From Calothrix membranacea FACHB-236 (lineage in GTDB: Bacteria > Cyanobacteriota > Cyanobacteriia > Cyanobacteriales > Nostocaceae): a stretch of 64,000 bases of DNA. How positions within the stretch are numbered: position 1 is the stretch's first letter; each line of letters starts with the position of its first letter. The notes under the pieces are model-generated. The model saw only the letters and a program-made list of their open reading frames with translations. It had not been told where the DNA came from and did not search any database. Shown piece after piece: positions 28,555-37,125 of this stretch. The stretch is taken from NCBI RefSeq assembly GCF_014696315.1, contig NZ_JACJPX010000029.1, positions 1 to 64,000 on the forward strand. Direction: 5' to 3'. Made by a program: the position numbers and the translations under genes.

Positions 28555-28902
28555 GTGATTACGGAAGAAGCCCTGGCCTCTCAGTTTACGGCAATTGTCG
28601 AGCAAACTCACCCACAAGTATGGGAATTGTTGCGTCACTGTTATATCCGAGTGATTAATCCTTACTTAACAAGAGCAAGAATTCCCCATCCGCCCTATAT
28701 TGGCATTTACTGCCCCGATAAAATGATCGCTGCTGTAGCATCACAGAAAAATGTACTCCAAGAAGTAGCTAGGTTAATAGGATTGGTTGACGTTGTTTGC
28801 TTAAACGCCACACATTTAATGAGCGATCCGCTGTCAAAACTCAAAGAAAATCATCCGCAGTTGTGGTTAGATCTGCTTTGGATTTCCGCACAACCAGAAT
28901 GA
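28555..28902 (+). CDS. Conserved-looking protein of unknown function
   Basis: Probable protein of 115 residues beginning MITEEALASQFTAIVEQ at a GTG preceded by GGAGGA; the frame opens at 28501. It contains IPHPPYIGIYCPDKMIAAVASQK and an acidic/aromatic end (WLDLLWISAQ). No family recognised. It is followed 34 bp later by another unknown gene, and both lie inside the molybdate locus. Confidence 0.5.
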   Translation: MITEEALASQFTAIVEQTHPQVWELLRHCYIRVINPYLTRARIPHPPYIGIYCPDKMIAAVASQKNVLQEVARLIGLVDVVCLNATHLMSDPLSKLKENHPQLWLDLLWISAQPE

Positions 28903-28936
28903 GTAACTTCACTTTTAAATTTATAGGTATCAGCTA

Positions 28937-29296
28937 GTGCATCCTGATGATTTCCCTTCAGAAAGGACAATACAACTGAGTGTAATATTACTCAGACAAC
29001 TTGAAGCTAAAATCAAGCAGAGATTTTATCAAAGCTGTGTTCCGCTAACACGTATTGTCTTATCGAATTGTCATTGGTATTTCCGAATTAATTCTGGGGT
29101 TTTGATGTTAATAATGGTTTGCTATGACATAGAAAGCTATCAGAATATTACGAGCATTATTCCCCAGCTTGTCGAGCAATTAAAAAAATTTACTAACACA
29201 GCTATAATTAGTGTCAGCCCTCCTATTGCCAATGGTATACCGTTGATCATTAATGTAGAGCATCTGTTATCTGAAGAAGACTACCCTAGTAATTAA
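28937..29296 (+). CDS. Protein of unknown function
   Basis: A 119-residue frame starting at GTG (MHPDDFPSERTIQLSV). It contains a hydrophobic strand (GVLMLIMVCYDIESY) and two helical parts, and looks like a small alpha/beta protein. No ribosome site is obvious. It is likely co-transcribed with the preceding gene. Confidence 0.5.
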   Translation: MHPDDFPSERTIQLSVILLRQLEAKIKQRFYQSCVPLTRIVLSNCHWYFRINSGVLMLIMVCYDIESYQNITSIIPQLVEQLKKFTNTAIISVSPPIANGIPLIINVEHLLSEEDYPSN

Positions 29297-29300
29297 CGAA

Positions 29301-29393
29301 TCAAATAATCTTTGCGACACATCAATAATATTCTAGAAGGCACGGGCACTCCCGTGCCCCTACAATCTGTCGCATTCTTTTTTCAAATTGGTA
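29301..29393 (+). repeat. Interspersed repeat family, copy D
   Basis: Complete copy: TCAAATAAT...GCGACACATCAATA, a central hairpin CACGGG/CCCGTG, and CTACAATCTGTCGCATTC ending in CAAATTGGTA. It sits between convergent genes and could serve as terminator. Confidence 0.75.
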
Positions 29394-29397
29394 GTAG

Positions 29398-30603
29398 TTA
29401 CAATGTGTTTTGATCAACAATTTCTGCGGTGATACTGGTTGATTTATCAGCTTGCAACTTCACCCAAAGGAAAAAAGGAATAGCTAATAGCTGAGTCGTG
29501 GCAGAAAAGACTACTAGTGAGATGATGGAATGATCGTATAAAATGCCCATGACAGCGCTGCCTAAAAACCAGGATAAACCATAGCCTGTGCTGAAAATTC
29601 CGTAAGCTGTAGCGCGTTTGTGCTTAGGAACCATCCCAGCGATCGCAGCTTTGAGAATTGATTCTTGCGCTCCCATACCTATACCCCAAAATGCCATTCC
29701 TAAAAGAGCCAGATTGGTATCGCCAAAAAAGACTAATGGTGCAAATAAGGATGAAAATAAGGCTGCAAACATCAGCATAGAAATACCAATACGGTCAAAT
29801 AAATAGCCAAAGAAAAAAGCGGCGATCGCATCAACTCCCATTGCTACAGCATAAAATATAGGAATTGTCTGCCCAGAAGCAATTCCCGCCTTTTGAAAAT
29901 GAAAAGCTATTAGGGGAAAATCGGCATAGCCAGCCGCAATAATCGCTACAGCAACTAGATAAATCCAAAAAATTCGGGGTAGTTTTTCTCCTTGATTTTC
30001 TATAGTTTCTACTTCTAAATCGCTGGGATTTGGGTAAAGAATTTGCAAAATAACTAACACAAGTAATCCCAACACCGCAGGTACAACCAAAATAGCAAAG
30101 CTATTGCGATACTCTCCCTGAAAATAAAGCATTGCAGCTACAGCCAAAGGCCCCATGACTGCACCAGTTTGATCCATTGCTTCATGCAATCCAAAGCCAA
30201 AACCTCTACCGATTTGGCTTGCACCGTGGGAAAGTAGCGCATCTCGTGGCGGAGTCCGAATTGCTTTACCTGTACGTTCTGCCATCATCAAACCGGCGGC
30301 GGCTTCCCATCTCCCAGTTAAGGCTAAAAGTGGTACAACTGCGGTGTTTAAAATGTAACCTAAAGTTGTGATTCCCCAGTATTTACGTGTCTGGTCGCTG
30401 ATATAGCCAATAGCCAGACGCAAGCCATAACCGATCAATTCACCAAAACCAGCTACAAGACCAACTACAGTGCCGCTAGCTCCCAAAACTTCTAAGTAAG
30501 CCCCTGTAATACTACGCGCACCTTCATAAGTTGCATCAGCACAGAGGCTAACCAATCCTAATAAAATCACAAACTTTAAAGCGCTTGTTTTTTGCGGCAT
30601 CAT
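29398..30603 (-). CDS. MFS transporter
   Basis: Protein of 401 residues with about 12 hydrophobic segments. The MFS loop motif is seen as GYGLRLAIGYISDQTRKYWG. The repeat GRWEAAAGLMMAERTGKAIRTPPRDALLSH is typical of a subfamily annotated only as MFS. It is downstream of the ModBC gene on the same strand (93 bp gap) and may be in the same operon; the substrate is unknown. Start could be either of two adjacent ATGs. Confidence 0.85.
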   Translation of the reverse strand: MMPQKTSALKFVILLGLVSLCADATYEGARSITGAYLEVLGASGTVVGLVAGFGELIGYGLRLAIGYISDQTRKYWGITTLGYILNTAVVPLLALTGRWEAAAGLMMAERTGKAIRTPPRDALLSHGASQIGRGFGFGLHEAMDQTGAVMGPLAVAAMLYFQGEYRNSFAILVVPAVLGLLVLVILQILYPNPSDLEVETIENQGEKLPRIFWIYLVAVAIIAAGYADFPLIAFHFQKAGIASGQTIPIFYAVAMGVDAIAAFFFGYLFDRIGISMLMFAALFSSLFAPLVFFGDTNLALLGMAFWGIGMGAQESILKAAIAGMVPKHKRATAYGIFSTGYGLSWFLGSAVMGILYDHSIISLVVFSATTQLLAIPFFLWVKLQADKSTSITAEIVDQNTL

Positions 30604-30696
30604 CTGTAGATCAATAAATTTATGCTGTGCTATTCATACACAGATTTTTACAAAAAATCAGTAGGCTTTGAAATTGGAATTATAAAATCCCAGCAA

Positions 30697-32511
30697 TTAT
30701 TCCATTAAGATTAACCGCAGAGGATCTAAACGCAAATACCAAGGAAAAGATTGGTCTTTGATTGTTGCCCATTTTTCTTTGAAGACTTCTGCTTGCAAAT
30801 GATAGTCGTGAGGATTATTAGCAGCAGAATGTAGTTTTAAAAATAAGGTCATGCGGTGGGGTGTTTCACTAGTTCTGGCTAGCCAACAAGGAAAGGTATT
30901 TTCCTGATTAGGGTCTTTGGTAAAGCTGATGTGATGAGCGCGAATACCAACATGAGATATGTTTTCGGGAATTGTATCTATAACTTGAATATGACAACCC
31001 CAATCAGGAGCTTCAACCAAATCCGATCGCACAAACTGCGCCACAGAAAAGTTTTTACAACCAGTAATTCGAGCAACACCCATAGTTGTAGGATGCTCAA
31101 AAATATCGTATTTAGAACCATATTGAACAGCTCGACCATGTTCTAAAACCAACAAATTTGGGCAAACTCGGTAAGCTTCTTCCATATTATGGGTAACAAA
31201 CAAAGCTACGCCTTGATAATTAGCTAGAGTCTCGGTCATTTGCTGTTCTAATTGACTCCGCAGGTGGGTATCAAGTGCGGAGAAAGGCTCATCTAAAAGT
31301 AATGCTTCTGGTTGAGAGGCTAATGCTCTAGCTAAGGCTACTCGTTGTTGTTGACCACCAGAGAGTTGGTGTGGATAGCGATCGCCTAATCCTTGTAATT
31401 GCATAGCTAATAATTGCTCTTCTATCTGTAGGCGAATACTGCCATTAGATAGTCCCTTGGGTAAGCCAAAAGCAATATTTTGTGCCACAGTCATATGGGG
31501 AAACAGCGCATAATTTTGCACTAAAAAACCAATGCGGCGATCGCGGCTGGGTAAATTAATTTTTTGTTCCGAATCAAATAGTACTTTGCCATTGAGGACA
31601 ATACGCCCTTTCGTTGGTGTTTCTATCCCAGCAAGACAACGCAGAATCATACTTTTACCTGCGCCTGAACCACCCAATAAGCCTAAAGTTTGTTCATCGG
31701 TATTAAAAGCTACTTTAAGATGAAAACTCGGCAGTATTTTTTCGATATCTAGGCTTAATCCTACGGTCGAGGATAGTTGAGGGAGAACAGACGCTTCATC
31801 TGTCGATGTGTTTTGTCTCCATCCCTTTTTTTCTCTATTTCCTCGCCTCCCTTTCTCTCGCCATTCCTGCCAGAAATTAACAGCGATAATCCCCGATAGG
31901 GAAATTGCCATAATTATAATCGACCAAAACCAGGCCTCATCCATAGCTCCGGCTTCCACAGCAAAATAAATCGCCATTGGAATCGTTTGCGTTTGTCCGG
32001 GAATGTTACCTGCTAGCATTAATGTTGCACCGAACTCACCCAAAGCCCGCGCAAAGGCTAGAGTGGTCGCCGCTAAAATTCCCGGTAGTGCTAAAGGTAA
32101 ACTAATACGCCAAAAAATTGTGGACTCCGTTGCGCCTAGAGTTCTGGCTACCCGCAACAGATTACTATCAATTTGCTCAAAAGCTCCCAGTGCAGTTTTA
32201 TACATTAAAGGGAAAGAAACCACTGTAGCTGCGATCGCTGCACCGTACCAAGTAAACACAATGCTGAAGTCCAAAGGCTGCATGAGTTTCCCTACAGGCC
32301 CATTCTTCCCAAAAAACAGCAATAACAAAAAGCCAACAACTGTAGGGGGCAAAATCAATGGTGCAACAAAAATACCTTCAACTAGTGATTTTGCTTTGCC
32401 CTGATATCCCAGCATCCAGTAGGCAGCAGCAATACCTAAGAAGAATGTAATAAACGTAGCTAACAAGGAAGTTTTTAGCGATATCCAAAGAGGCGATAAA
32501 TCCAAAGCCAT
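30697..32511 (-). CDS. modBC: Fused molybdate ABC transporter permease-ATPase ModBC
   Basis: Protein of 604 residues. Residues 1-215 are a ModB permease (LILPPTVVGFLLLLFFG; the EAA-like loop RVARTLGATESTIFWRISLPLALPGI; FARALGEFGATLMLAG). A charged linker follows (about 216-250). Then comes a ModC ATPase: Walker A LLGGSGAGKS, signature LSGGQQQRVALARAL, Walker B LLLDEPFSALD, and a C-terminal regulatory region. ModB-ModC fusions are known in cyanobacteria. It follows modA2 with an 85-bp gap, so modA2-modBC form an operon for high-affinity molybdate import. Confidence 0.93.
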   Translation of the reverse strand: MALDLSPLWISLKTSLLATFITFFLGIAAAYWMLGYQGKAKSLVEGIFVAPLILPPTVVGFLLLLFFGKNGPVGKLMQPLDFSIVFTWYGAAIAATVVSFPLMYKTALGAFEQIDSNLLRVARTLGATESTIFWRISLPLALPGILAATTLAFARALGEFGATLMLAGNIPGQTQTIPMAIYFAVEAGAMDEAWFWSIIIMAISLSGIIAVNFWQEWREKGRRGNREKKGWRQNTSTDEASVLPQLSSTVGLSLDIEKILPSFHLKVAFNTDEQTLGLLGGSGAGKSMILRCLAGIETPTKGRIVLNGKVLFDSEQKINLPSRDRRIGFLVQNYALFPHMTVAQNIAFGLPKGLSNGSIRLQIEEQLLAMQLQGLGDRYPHQLSGGQQQRVALARALASQPEALLLDEPFSALDTHLRSQLEQQMTETLANYQGVALFVTHNMEEAYRVCPNLLVLEHGRAVQYGSKYDIFEHPTTMGVARITGCKNFSVAQFVRSDLVEAPDWGCHIQVIDTIPENISHVGIRAHHISFTKDPNQENTFPCWLARTSETPHRMTLFLKLHSAANNPHDYHLQAEVFKEKWATIKDQSFPWYLRLDPLRLILME

Positions 32512-32596
32512 AATTTTTTGGTTAAAAATGTACTGAATGAGGGCTAGTTTGACTTGTGTGTTCTCCTCTCAAACAGCCCTGTGAAGATTTCACTTG

Positions 32597-33412
32597 TTAA
32601 CTACCAGCAAGTGTAAATCCCTGTTTTTCAAACACAGCTTTGGCTTCATTACTCGATAAAAATTGCACAAAATCCTTAGCTGTATCGATGTTTTTACTGC
32701 TTTTCAGCACTGCTATAGGATAGACGATAGGAGAATGAGTGTTTTCGGATGCAGTAGCCACAATTTTGACTTTTGGCGTGCTTTTGGCATCAGAGAAATA
32801 AACTAGCCCCGCATCAGCATTACCTGATTCTACGTAATTGAGAGCTTGACGAACATCTTTAGCGTAAACGGTCTTGCCTTTAACTTGGTCAAGAATTTTT
32901 AATGAAGTTAAAACCTGTTGAGCGTATTGTCCAGCCGGGACACTTTTGGGTTCACCGAGAGCGATTCTTTTAATGCTTGGTGAAGCTAAGTCTTTAAAAT
33001 CAGTGACAATTTTAGAATTTTGGGGTGCAATCAACACTATTTGATTTTTCAGCAAGTCCTTGCGAGTGTCATTAAGCAATAAACCTTTTTGCGCTAAAGC
33101 ATCTATCTGTTTAGTTGCAGCCGAAATAAAAACGTCAACCCCTGCACCTTGTTCAATCTGTTGTTGCAAAGCACCCGATGAACCAAAATTGTAAGTCAAA
33201 CTGACATTTGGCTTTTGTTTGCTATACAAAGGCTTGATTTCATCCATTGCATCTTTGAGGCTAGCAGCAGCTGATATTGTCAAACTTGCTGTTGACGCTG
33301 CTGGGCTAGTAGTTGAAGATGAGTTCTGTGTCTTCGTTGGGCTACAGCCCACAATGAGTAGGAACGAAATTAATACCCAACTCAAAAAAGTCACAATGGG
33401 TTTATTAATCAT
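32597..33412 (-). CDS. modA: Molybdate ABC transporter binding lipoprotein ModA (copy 2)
   Basis: Protein of about 271 residues with a lipoprotein signal (FLSWVLISFLLIVGCSPT; lipobox IVGC), a Ser/Thr linker, and ModA motifs SAAASLKDAMDEIKP, NFGSSGALQQQIEQGAGVDVFISAA and SVPAGQYAQQVL. The start at 33412 (MINKPIV) gives the best signal peptide; the frame opens at 33430. Upstream lies the inverted repeat TTACCAAC / GTTGGTAA (33452-33491). It probably feeds ModBC directly. Confidence 0.92.
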   Translation of the reverse strand: MINKPIVTFLSWVLISFLLIVGCSPTKTQNSSSTTSPAASTASLTISAAASLKDAMDEIKPLYSKQKPNVSLTYNFGSSGALQQQIEQGAGVDVFISAATKQIDALAQKGLLLNDTRKDLLKNQIVLIAPQNSKIVTDFKDLASPSIKRIALGEPKSVPAGQYAQQVLTSLKILDQVKGKTVYAKDVRQALNYVESGNADAGLVYFSDAKSTPKVKIVATASENTHSPIVYPIAVLKSSKNIDTAKDFVQFLSSNEAKAVFEKQGFTLAGS

Positions 33413-33451
33413 CAGCACTCTCTCAAGCATTTTTGCGGATTAATTCATAAT

Positions 33452-33491
33452 TTACCAACCTATTCACCTAGAAACTAAAAAAAGTTGGTAA
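33452..33491. promoter_or_regulatory. Spaced operator half sites upstream of modA2
   Basis: Inverted 8-bp arms TTACCAAC and GTTGGTAA separated by 24 bp, the same half site as ACCAA-N5-TTGGT but with a wide spacer. It lies 40-80 bp before the modA2 start. Confidence 0.5.
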
Positions 33492-33964
33492 AAGAATCAG
33501 AGATTGTTAGAGTTCTATGACCAAATCAGGCAAAAGAAAAAAAGAATAATAGTCAGCAAGAGGAAAAGGGACAGGGTTGTACTCCGCCCCAAAGCACCCT
33601 TCGAGGGCGGGACTTGTACCTATGTTCCGCTAAATTTCAGTAATTACCGTAAAATAATTGACCTTGTTAACCAAAATCGTTAGCTTGTTAAACAAAGTCC
33701 TTACGTTGCTAAGGATTTCCAGAAAATCAGTAGACGGGAAAATTGATAGCTATGTCATTGCATTGGTGGAACGCCTTCTTGCGGGGTACGTAGCCAGGAA
33801 AACTGCGATCGCACACAACCTAATTCTGCCTAAAATCAAAAAAGGCGTAGAAGCTCTGCTTATTGTCCTCAGACATCGCGTCATCTATATCGAATTGAAA
33901 TAAGCTGAGTTACTAAAATTTACCCCAGTTTTACCCCAAAAGTCTTTAATTGCTTGTAATTCTA

Positions 33965-34010
33965 AAGGCGGCACCCGGATTTGAACCGGGGGATGGAGGT
34001 TTTGCAGACC
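33965..34010. repeat. attL: Left attachment site (46-bp tRNA-Cys direct repeat)
   Basis: 46 bp identical to 42474-42519, i.e. the 3' end through the anticodon loop of the minus-strand tRNA-Cys gene. Beyond 34010 the tRNA homology stops, so this is the displaced original 3' end after integration. Confidence 0.9.
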
Positions 34011-34078
34011 GGCACTGTCTGCCATTATGTGCCCCAAATGCTTAAATAGTAAGAAATATAGCCTTAACTATCTTGACT

Positions 34079-34130
34079 TTGACTATCAGCCCGACTATCA
34101 TGATGGGAGATAAAGGTTTATGATAGTCAA
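34079..34130. promoter_or_regulatory. Left integrase arm-type sites
   Basis: TTGACTATCA at 34079-34088, a variant CCGACTATCA 12 bp further at 34091-34100, and the exact inverted copy TGATAGTCAA at 34121-34130 touching the int start codon. The same decamer pair with the same 12-bp pitch is at the right end (42402-42423). Integrase binding here would also autoregulate int. Confidence 0.65.
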
Positions 34131-35324
34131 ATGAATACTGCTAAGAAGATTAAGGGTAATGTGGGCATTGAGGAATACAGGGGTAAGCTTAGGCTTAGGC
34201 TCCCTAGAACTGTAACTGAAGGTGGTAAACAGGTATACCTAAGCACTGGGTTAGATGCTAATGAGGTTAATCGCCGCAGAGTCTCCTCAGTCGCTAACTG
34301 GATGGAAGAGGATATCCTAACAGGTCAGCTAGACCCTACCCTAAACCGCTACAGAGAGAAACTAGAGGCTTACAGGCAGCCCCAGTTAACCATAGTGAAA
34401 CCTAAGACCCCCCAGACTGACCTAGTAGAACTCTGGGATAGGTACTGTGAGTTTATGAAGCCTCAGCTAGCCTCTACAACTTACCTAAAGGATTATGCCA
34501 GGAAATATAAGAATCACATTAAGGCATTACCTACTAAAGACTTAACCCAGGCGATCGCCATTAGGGACTACTTACTCACCGAGTTATCCCCTAATGCTGC
34601 AAAGAGGGTTATTACATACATAGCCGCCTGCTGTAAGTGGGCTGTAGGCTCAGGGTTAATCAAGGATAATCCCTTTGCAGGTATGTCTGAGGATATTAAG
34701 TTACCTAAGCATGACTCAGATGCCATAGACCCTTTCACTAGGGAAGAGATGAATAATATCATTCAGGCATTTGAGGAGACCAGACCCCACTATGCACCCT
34801 TTGTTAAGTTCCTATTCTGGACTGGGTGCCGGACTGGGGAAGCCATAGCACTACAGTGGAAGCATATAAACTCTGAGTGTACCCAGATAACCTTTAGTGA
34901 GTCTTATGACAGTGCCTTGAATATCCGCAAGGGGACTAAAACTGGTAAGTCTAGGAAGTTCCCATGTAATACCCAGGTTAGGCAGTTATTACTATCTATC
35001 AGACCTTCTAGCCCAGACCTAGAGCAATCAGTATTTACTAGCCCTACTGGGGGAATCATTAATAACACTAGGTTCTCTAATCAGGTCTGGAAAGGCGGCA
35101 AGGTAGGTAAGAAGCAATATAAAGGGGTTATTCAACAGCTAATGAATGAAGGTAAAATAGACCGCTACAGATGCCTATATAACACTAGGCACACCTTCAT
35201 AACACTAATGCTGGCTGAGGGTCTAACAGTCCCTACAGTAGCCAAGTTAGTTGGTAACAGCCCAGAGATTATCCTTAAACACTATGCGGGTAACACAGTA
35301 CCCTTGGAGTTGCCTAGTATCTAA
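34131..35324 (+). CDS. int: Tyrosine recombinase/integrase
   Basis: Protein of 397 residues. N-terminal arm-binding region, SAM-like core-binding domain (about 95-180), and catalytic domain from about 200. Catalytic residues visible: Arg234 in TGCRTGEA, the box II region YNTRHTF (Arg353, His354; the usual first His is Tyr350), His384 and nucleophile Tyr385 in LKHYAGN. It mediates integration into and excision from tRNA-Cys. No excisionase is recognised, though one of the small RHH proteins might serve. A perfect 11-bp-stem hairpin follows the stop. Confidence 0.93.
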   Translation: MNTAKKIKGNVGIEEYRGKLRLRLPRTVTEGGKQVYLSTGLDANEVNRRRVSSVANWMEEDILTGQLDPTLNRYREKLEAYRQPQLTIVKPKTPQTDLVELWDRYCEFMKPQLASTTYLKDYARKYKNHIKALPTKDLTQAIAIRDYLLTELSPNAAKRVITYIAACCKWAVGSGLIKDNPFAGMSEDIKLPKHDSDAIDPFTREEMNNIIQAFEETRPHYAPFVKFLFWTGCRTGEAIALQWKHINSECTQITFSESYDSALNIRKGTKTGKSRKFPCNTQVRQLLLSIRPSSPDLEQSVFTSPTGGIINNTRFSNQVWKGGKVGKKQYKGVIQQLMNEGKIDRYRCLYNTRHTFITLMLAEGLTVPTVAKLVGNSPEIILKHYAGNTVPLELPSI

Positions 35325-35330
35325 CTAGGA

Positions 35331-35355
35331 AGCCCCTAGTTGACAACTAGGGGCT
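35331..35355. terminator. Convergent hairpin between int and nuclease genes
   Basis: AGCCCCTAGTT / AACTAGGGGCT, 11-bp perfect stem, 3-base loop. It lacks a T-run on either strand, but its position between convergent genes supports a bidirectional terminator. Confidence 0.55.
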
Positions 35356-35362
35356 TATGGGG

Positions 35363-35932
35363 TTAACCCTTAATGAAATCTAGCCAGCTATCTAGGGGTT
35401 TAAATAGGTGCCTGGGGACTGCATAGGATAACTCTTGGGACTTTACCCTAAGCCAGCTAGTCTCTCTAGTCAACCTATCCGCCCTAGCTACCCTAGACTC
35501 TCCTGTGGTTCTATCAATGGCAACTATGAAATGAACAGGAAACTTATACTTAGCCCATCTGGTATCAATACCACCAACTAATATGTTATGGTCTTTGAAT
35601 ACATTAGCCTTAGTTTTAACCTCTAAGTTATACCCTTTGCCATTATGGATAACTCGGATATCCCTTTGGTACTGTGCATAGAGGCATTGGGCTAGCTTAG
35701 ACTGACTGCGGTCTCTCCAGTTATCCGGGTCAGCCTTATAAACTCCATAGACTGACCTATGGGTCATATACTGGTCTAGTTGGTACACCTTGTCTAACCC
35801 CTGGGTCTTAAGGTACTCCGCTAGGCTATATTCCCATGAGTTACCACAGGTTAGGCGGTCACTGAAAGAGTCTCTGAAGTAGTTAGAGTCTCTACTTGCG
35901 CCATTAAGCGCAATATGTGTTATAATGGTCAT
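35363..35932 (-). CDS. Putative PD-(D/E)xK nuclease of the element
   Basis: Protein of 189 residues. NSWEYSLAEYLKTQG near the N-terminus, then DIRVIHNGKGYNLEVKTKANVF, which has the Asp...Glu-x-Lys spacing of the PD-(D/E)xK fold, then a beta-strand FPVHFIVAIDRTTGE. Likely cytoplasmic DNA-acting enzyme (resolvase, restriction or packaging-related). No family assigned with certainty. The start ATG sits close to the sequence TTAAGCGCAA. Confidence 0.55.
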   Translation of the reverse strand: MTIITHIALNGASRDSNYFRDSFSDRLTCGNSWEYSLAEYLKTQGLDKVYQLDQYMTHRSVYGVYKADPDNWRDRSQSKLAQCLYAQYQRDIRVIHNGKGYNLEVKTKANVFKDHNILVGGIDTRWAKYKFPVHFIVAIDRTTGESRVARADRLTRETSWLRVKSQELSYAVPRHLFKPLDSWLDFIKG

Positions 35933-35955
35933 AAGTATTTAAGTTTGTTTGATAG

Positions 35956-35986
35956 CCCCTTAAGTAGTTCGCAGCTATTTAAGGGG
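35956..35986. promoter_or_regulatory. 12-bp-stem hairpin between element genes
   Basis: CCCCTTAAGTAG / CTATTTAAGGGG with a 7-base loop and one G-T wobble, in the 74-bp gap between the genes at 36007 and 35363. It may attenuate or terminate transcription, or process the mRNA. Confidence 0.45.
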
Positions 35987-36006
35987 ATTTACATTAGGTA
36001 CCAGGG

Positions 36007-36543
36007 TTAGCCCCTATCAGCCCAGAACTGAGTCTCTGTTAATGCGCCATAGAACTTAATATTCCTAACCTGGGCTGCTGTCCATTGCCCCCTGTTCTCT
36101 CTGGTAGGCATAAACCCTCTTGGGCGGTCATAGGGGGCTGTCCAGGTCTTCTGATGTATTTGGATATTCTGGGCTAGCTGGTAACCAAAGGGGTCAGTAT
36201 TGAAACTAGGGGCATGACTAAACATCCAGTAGCCATCAGTCCTTCTAGTTGGGCTGTCTAATCCCTTAATCCATCTGATATTCCAATCAAAATAAGGCTT
36301 TCTGAACATCTCGCCATCTATGCGGCTAAGTCTAACCCTAGAGAAACCATATTCAGTTATCTGGGGGAATATGGCTATTAGTTCCTCCCATTGCTCCTTT
36401 AGGGCTTCTGTCTCTTCCTCTAGGAACTCTACAGGGGTCTTCAGGTAAACTTTGAGTACCCCAGACTTAGGGTTAAACCTTAGCTCGGCTGAGACCTCTA
36501 GGGTCTCCTCTTGTCCTAAGTGCTGGAAAGATACTTCCATCAT
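36007..36543 (-). CDS. Hypothetical element protein
   Basis: Unrecognised protein of 178 residues. N-terminal beta-rich part (LEVSAELRFNPKSGVLKVYL), an acidic helix (EEETEALKEQWEELIAIFPQ) and a C-terminal half rich in Trp, Tyr and Arg (RTDGYWMFSHAP; TWTAPYDRPRGFMPT). It looks soluble. It is upstream of the nuclease gene and downstream of the TerS-like gene, on the same strand. Confidence 0.6.
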   Translation of the reverse strand: MMEVSFQHLGQEETLEVSAELRFNPKSGVLKVYLKTPVEFLEEETEALKEQWEELIAIFPQITEYGFSRVRLSRIDGEMFRKPYFDWNIRWIKGLDSPTRRTDGYWMFSHAPSFNTDPFGYQLAQNIQIHQKTWTAPYDRPRGFMPTRENRGQWTAAQVRNIKFYGALTETQFWADRG

Positions 36544-36582
36544 GGGGTCATTCTGGGGTAAGTTTGATACCCTTATTTAGTC

Positions 36583-36628
36583 AATATGAGCATTACTCAT
36601 ATTTGAAAGGTTTCGACAACCATCGAAA
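36583..36628. promoter_or_regulatory. Two adjacent inverted repeats
   Basis: AATATGAG-CATTA-CTCATATT (36583-36603) and TTTCGA-CAACCA-TCGAAA (36611-36628) in the 99-bp gap before the gene ending at 36007. They look like operators or a terminator plus promoter boundary. Confidence 0.4.
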
Positions 36629-36642
36629 TAGTTAGCCAATGC

Positions 36643-37125
36643 TTAGTCCGCCTCAGGTAACCCTAGTTGCTCCTCTAGGCTGCCTAGAACTATCTGTACC
36701 GAAACATTAGGCTCAGGCAATCCTTCTCTGTCCTGTCTGTCCCTGATAATCCTATTGGCTACATCTGCCCATTCCCTAAGCTCCCTGGATACCCTCAGAG
36801 AGTTCCCCTGTTGATACTGCTGATACAGGCTGTCTACTGTATCACAGGCAATCTGAAGTAACCTTTCTTGTCTCTGGTCAGAACTCAGCCCAGACTCAGA
36901 GACTAACCTATCAACCTTAGTAGGTATCAATACCTCAGCATTAACCGCCTTGGGTACCTTTGAATGCTTGAAATGGTTATAAACATTCTGAGGGGTTACA
37001 GATACCCCTTGAGTCCCTAAGTAATCCGCAAGGGCTGAGGCAGGTAACCCCATAGCTACCCTTTGGTTAAACTCAGCCAACCTATCATGGTCTAATCGGC
37101 ATATTAAACATTTCCTAGTTGCCAT
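36643..37125 (-). CDS. TerS-like Zn/HTH protein of the element
   Basis: Protein of 160 residues. The N-terminus has CxxC (CLIC, residues 5-8) and a helix-turn-helix with an HxxH (NVYNHFKHSK); then comes a helical middle and a C-terminal strand SVQIVLGSLEEQLG. This order (CxxC, HTH ending HxxH, helices, short beta-tail) resembles phage proteins found beside large terminase subunits and called small terminases. I infer a DNA-recognition protein that may redirect packaging. There is no large terminase in the element. Its start overlaps the preceding RHH gene by 11 bp. Confidence 0.5.
   Translation of the reverse strand: MATRKCLICRLDHDRLAEFNQRVAMGLPASALADYLGTQGVSVTPQNVYNHFKHSKVPKAVNAEVLIPTKVDRLVSESGLSSDQRQERLLQIACDTVDSLYQQYQQGNSLRVSRELREWADVANRIIRDRQDREGLPEPNVSVQIVLGSLEEQLGLPEAD

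Noticed and set aside
33658-33903. 81-residue plus-strand ORF between modA2 and the attachment site
   Set aside because: No ribosome site, low-complexity Leu/Val/Lys composition and no recognised motif; not supported as a gene.
33965-34035. Second tRNA-Cys gene
   Set aside because: Only the 3' part matches; the other half does not form acceptor or anticodon stems, so it is an attachment-site remnant.
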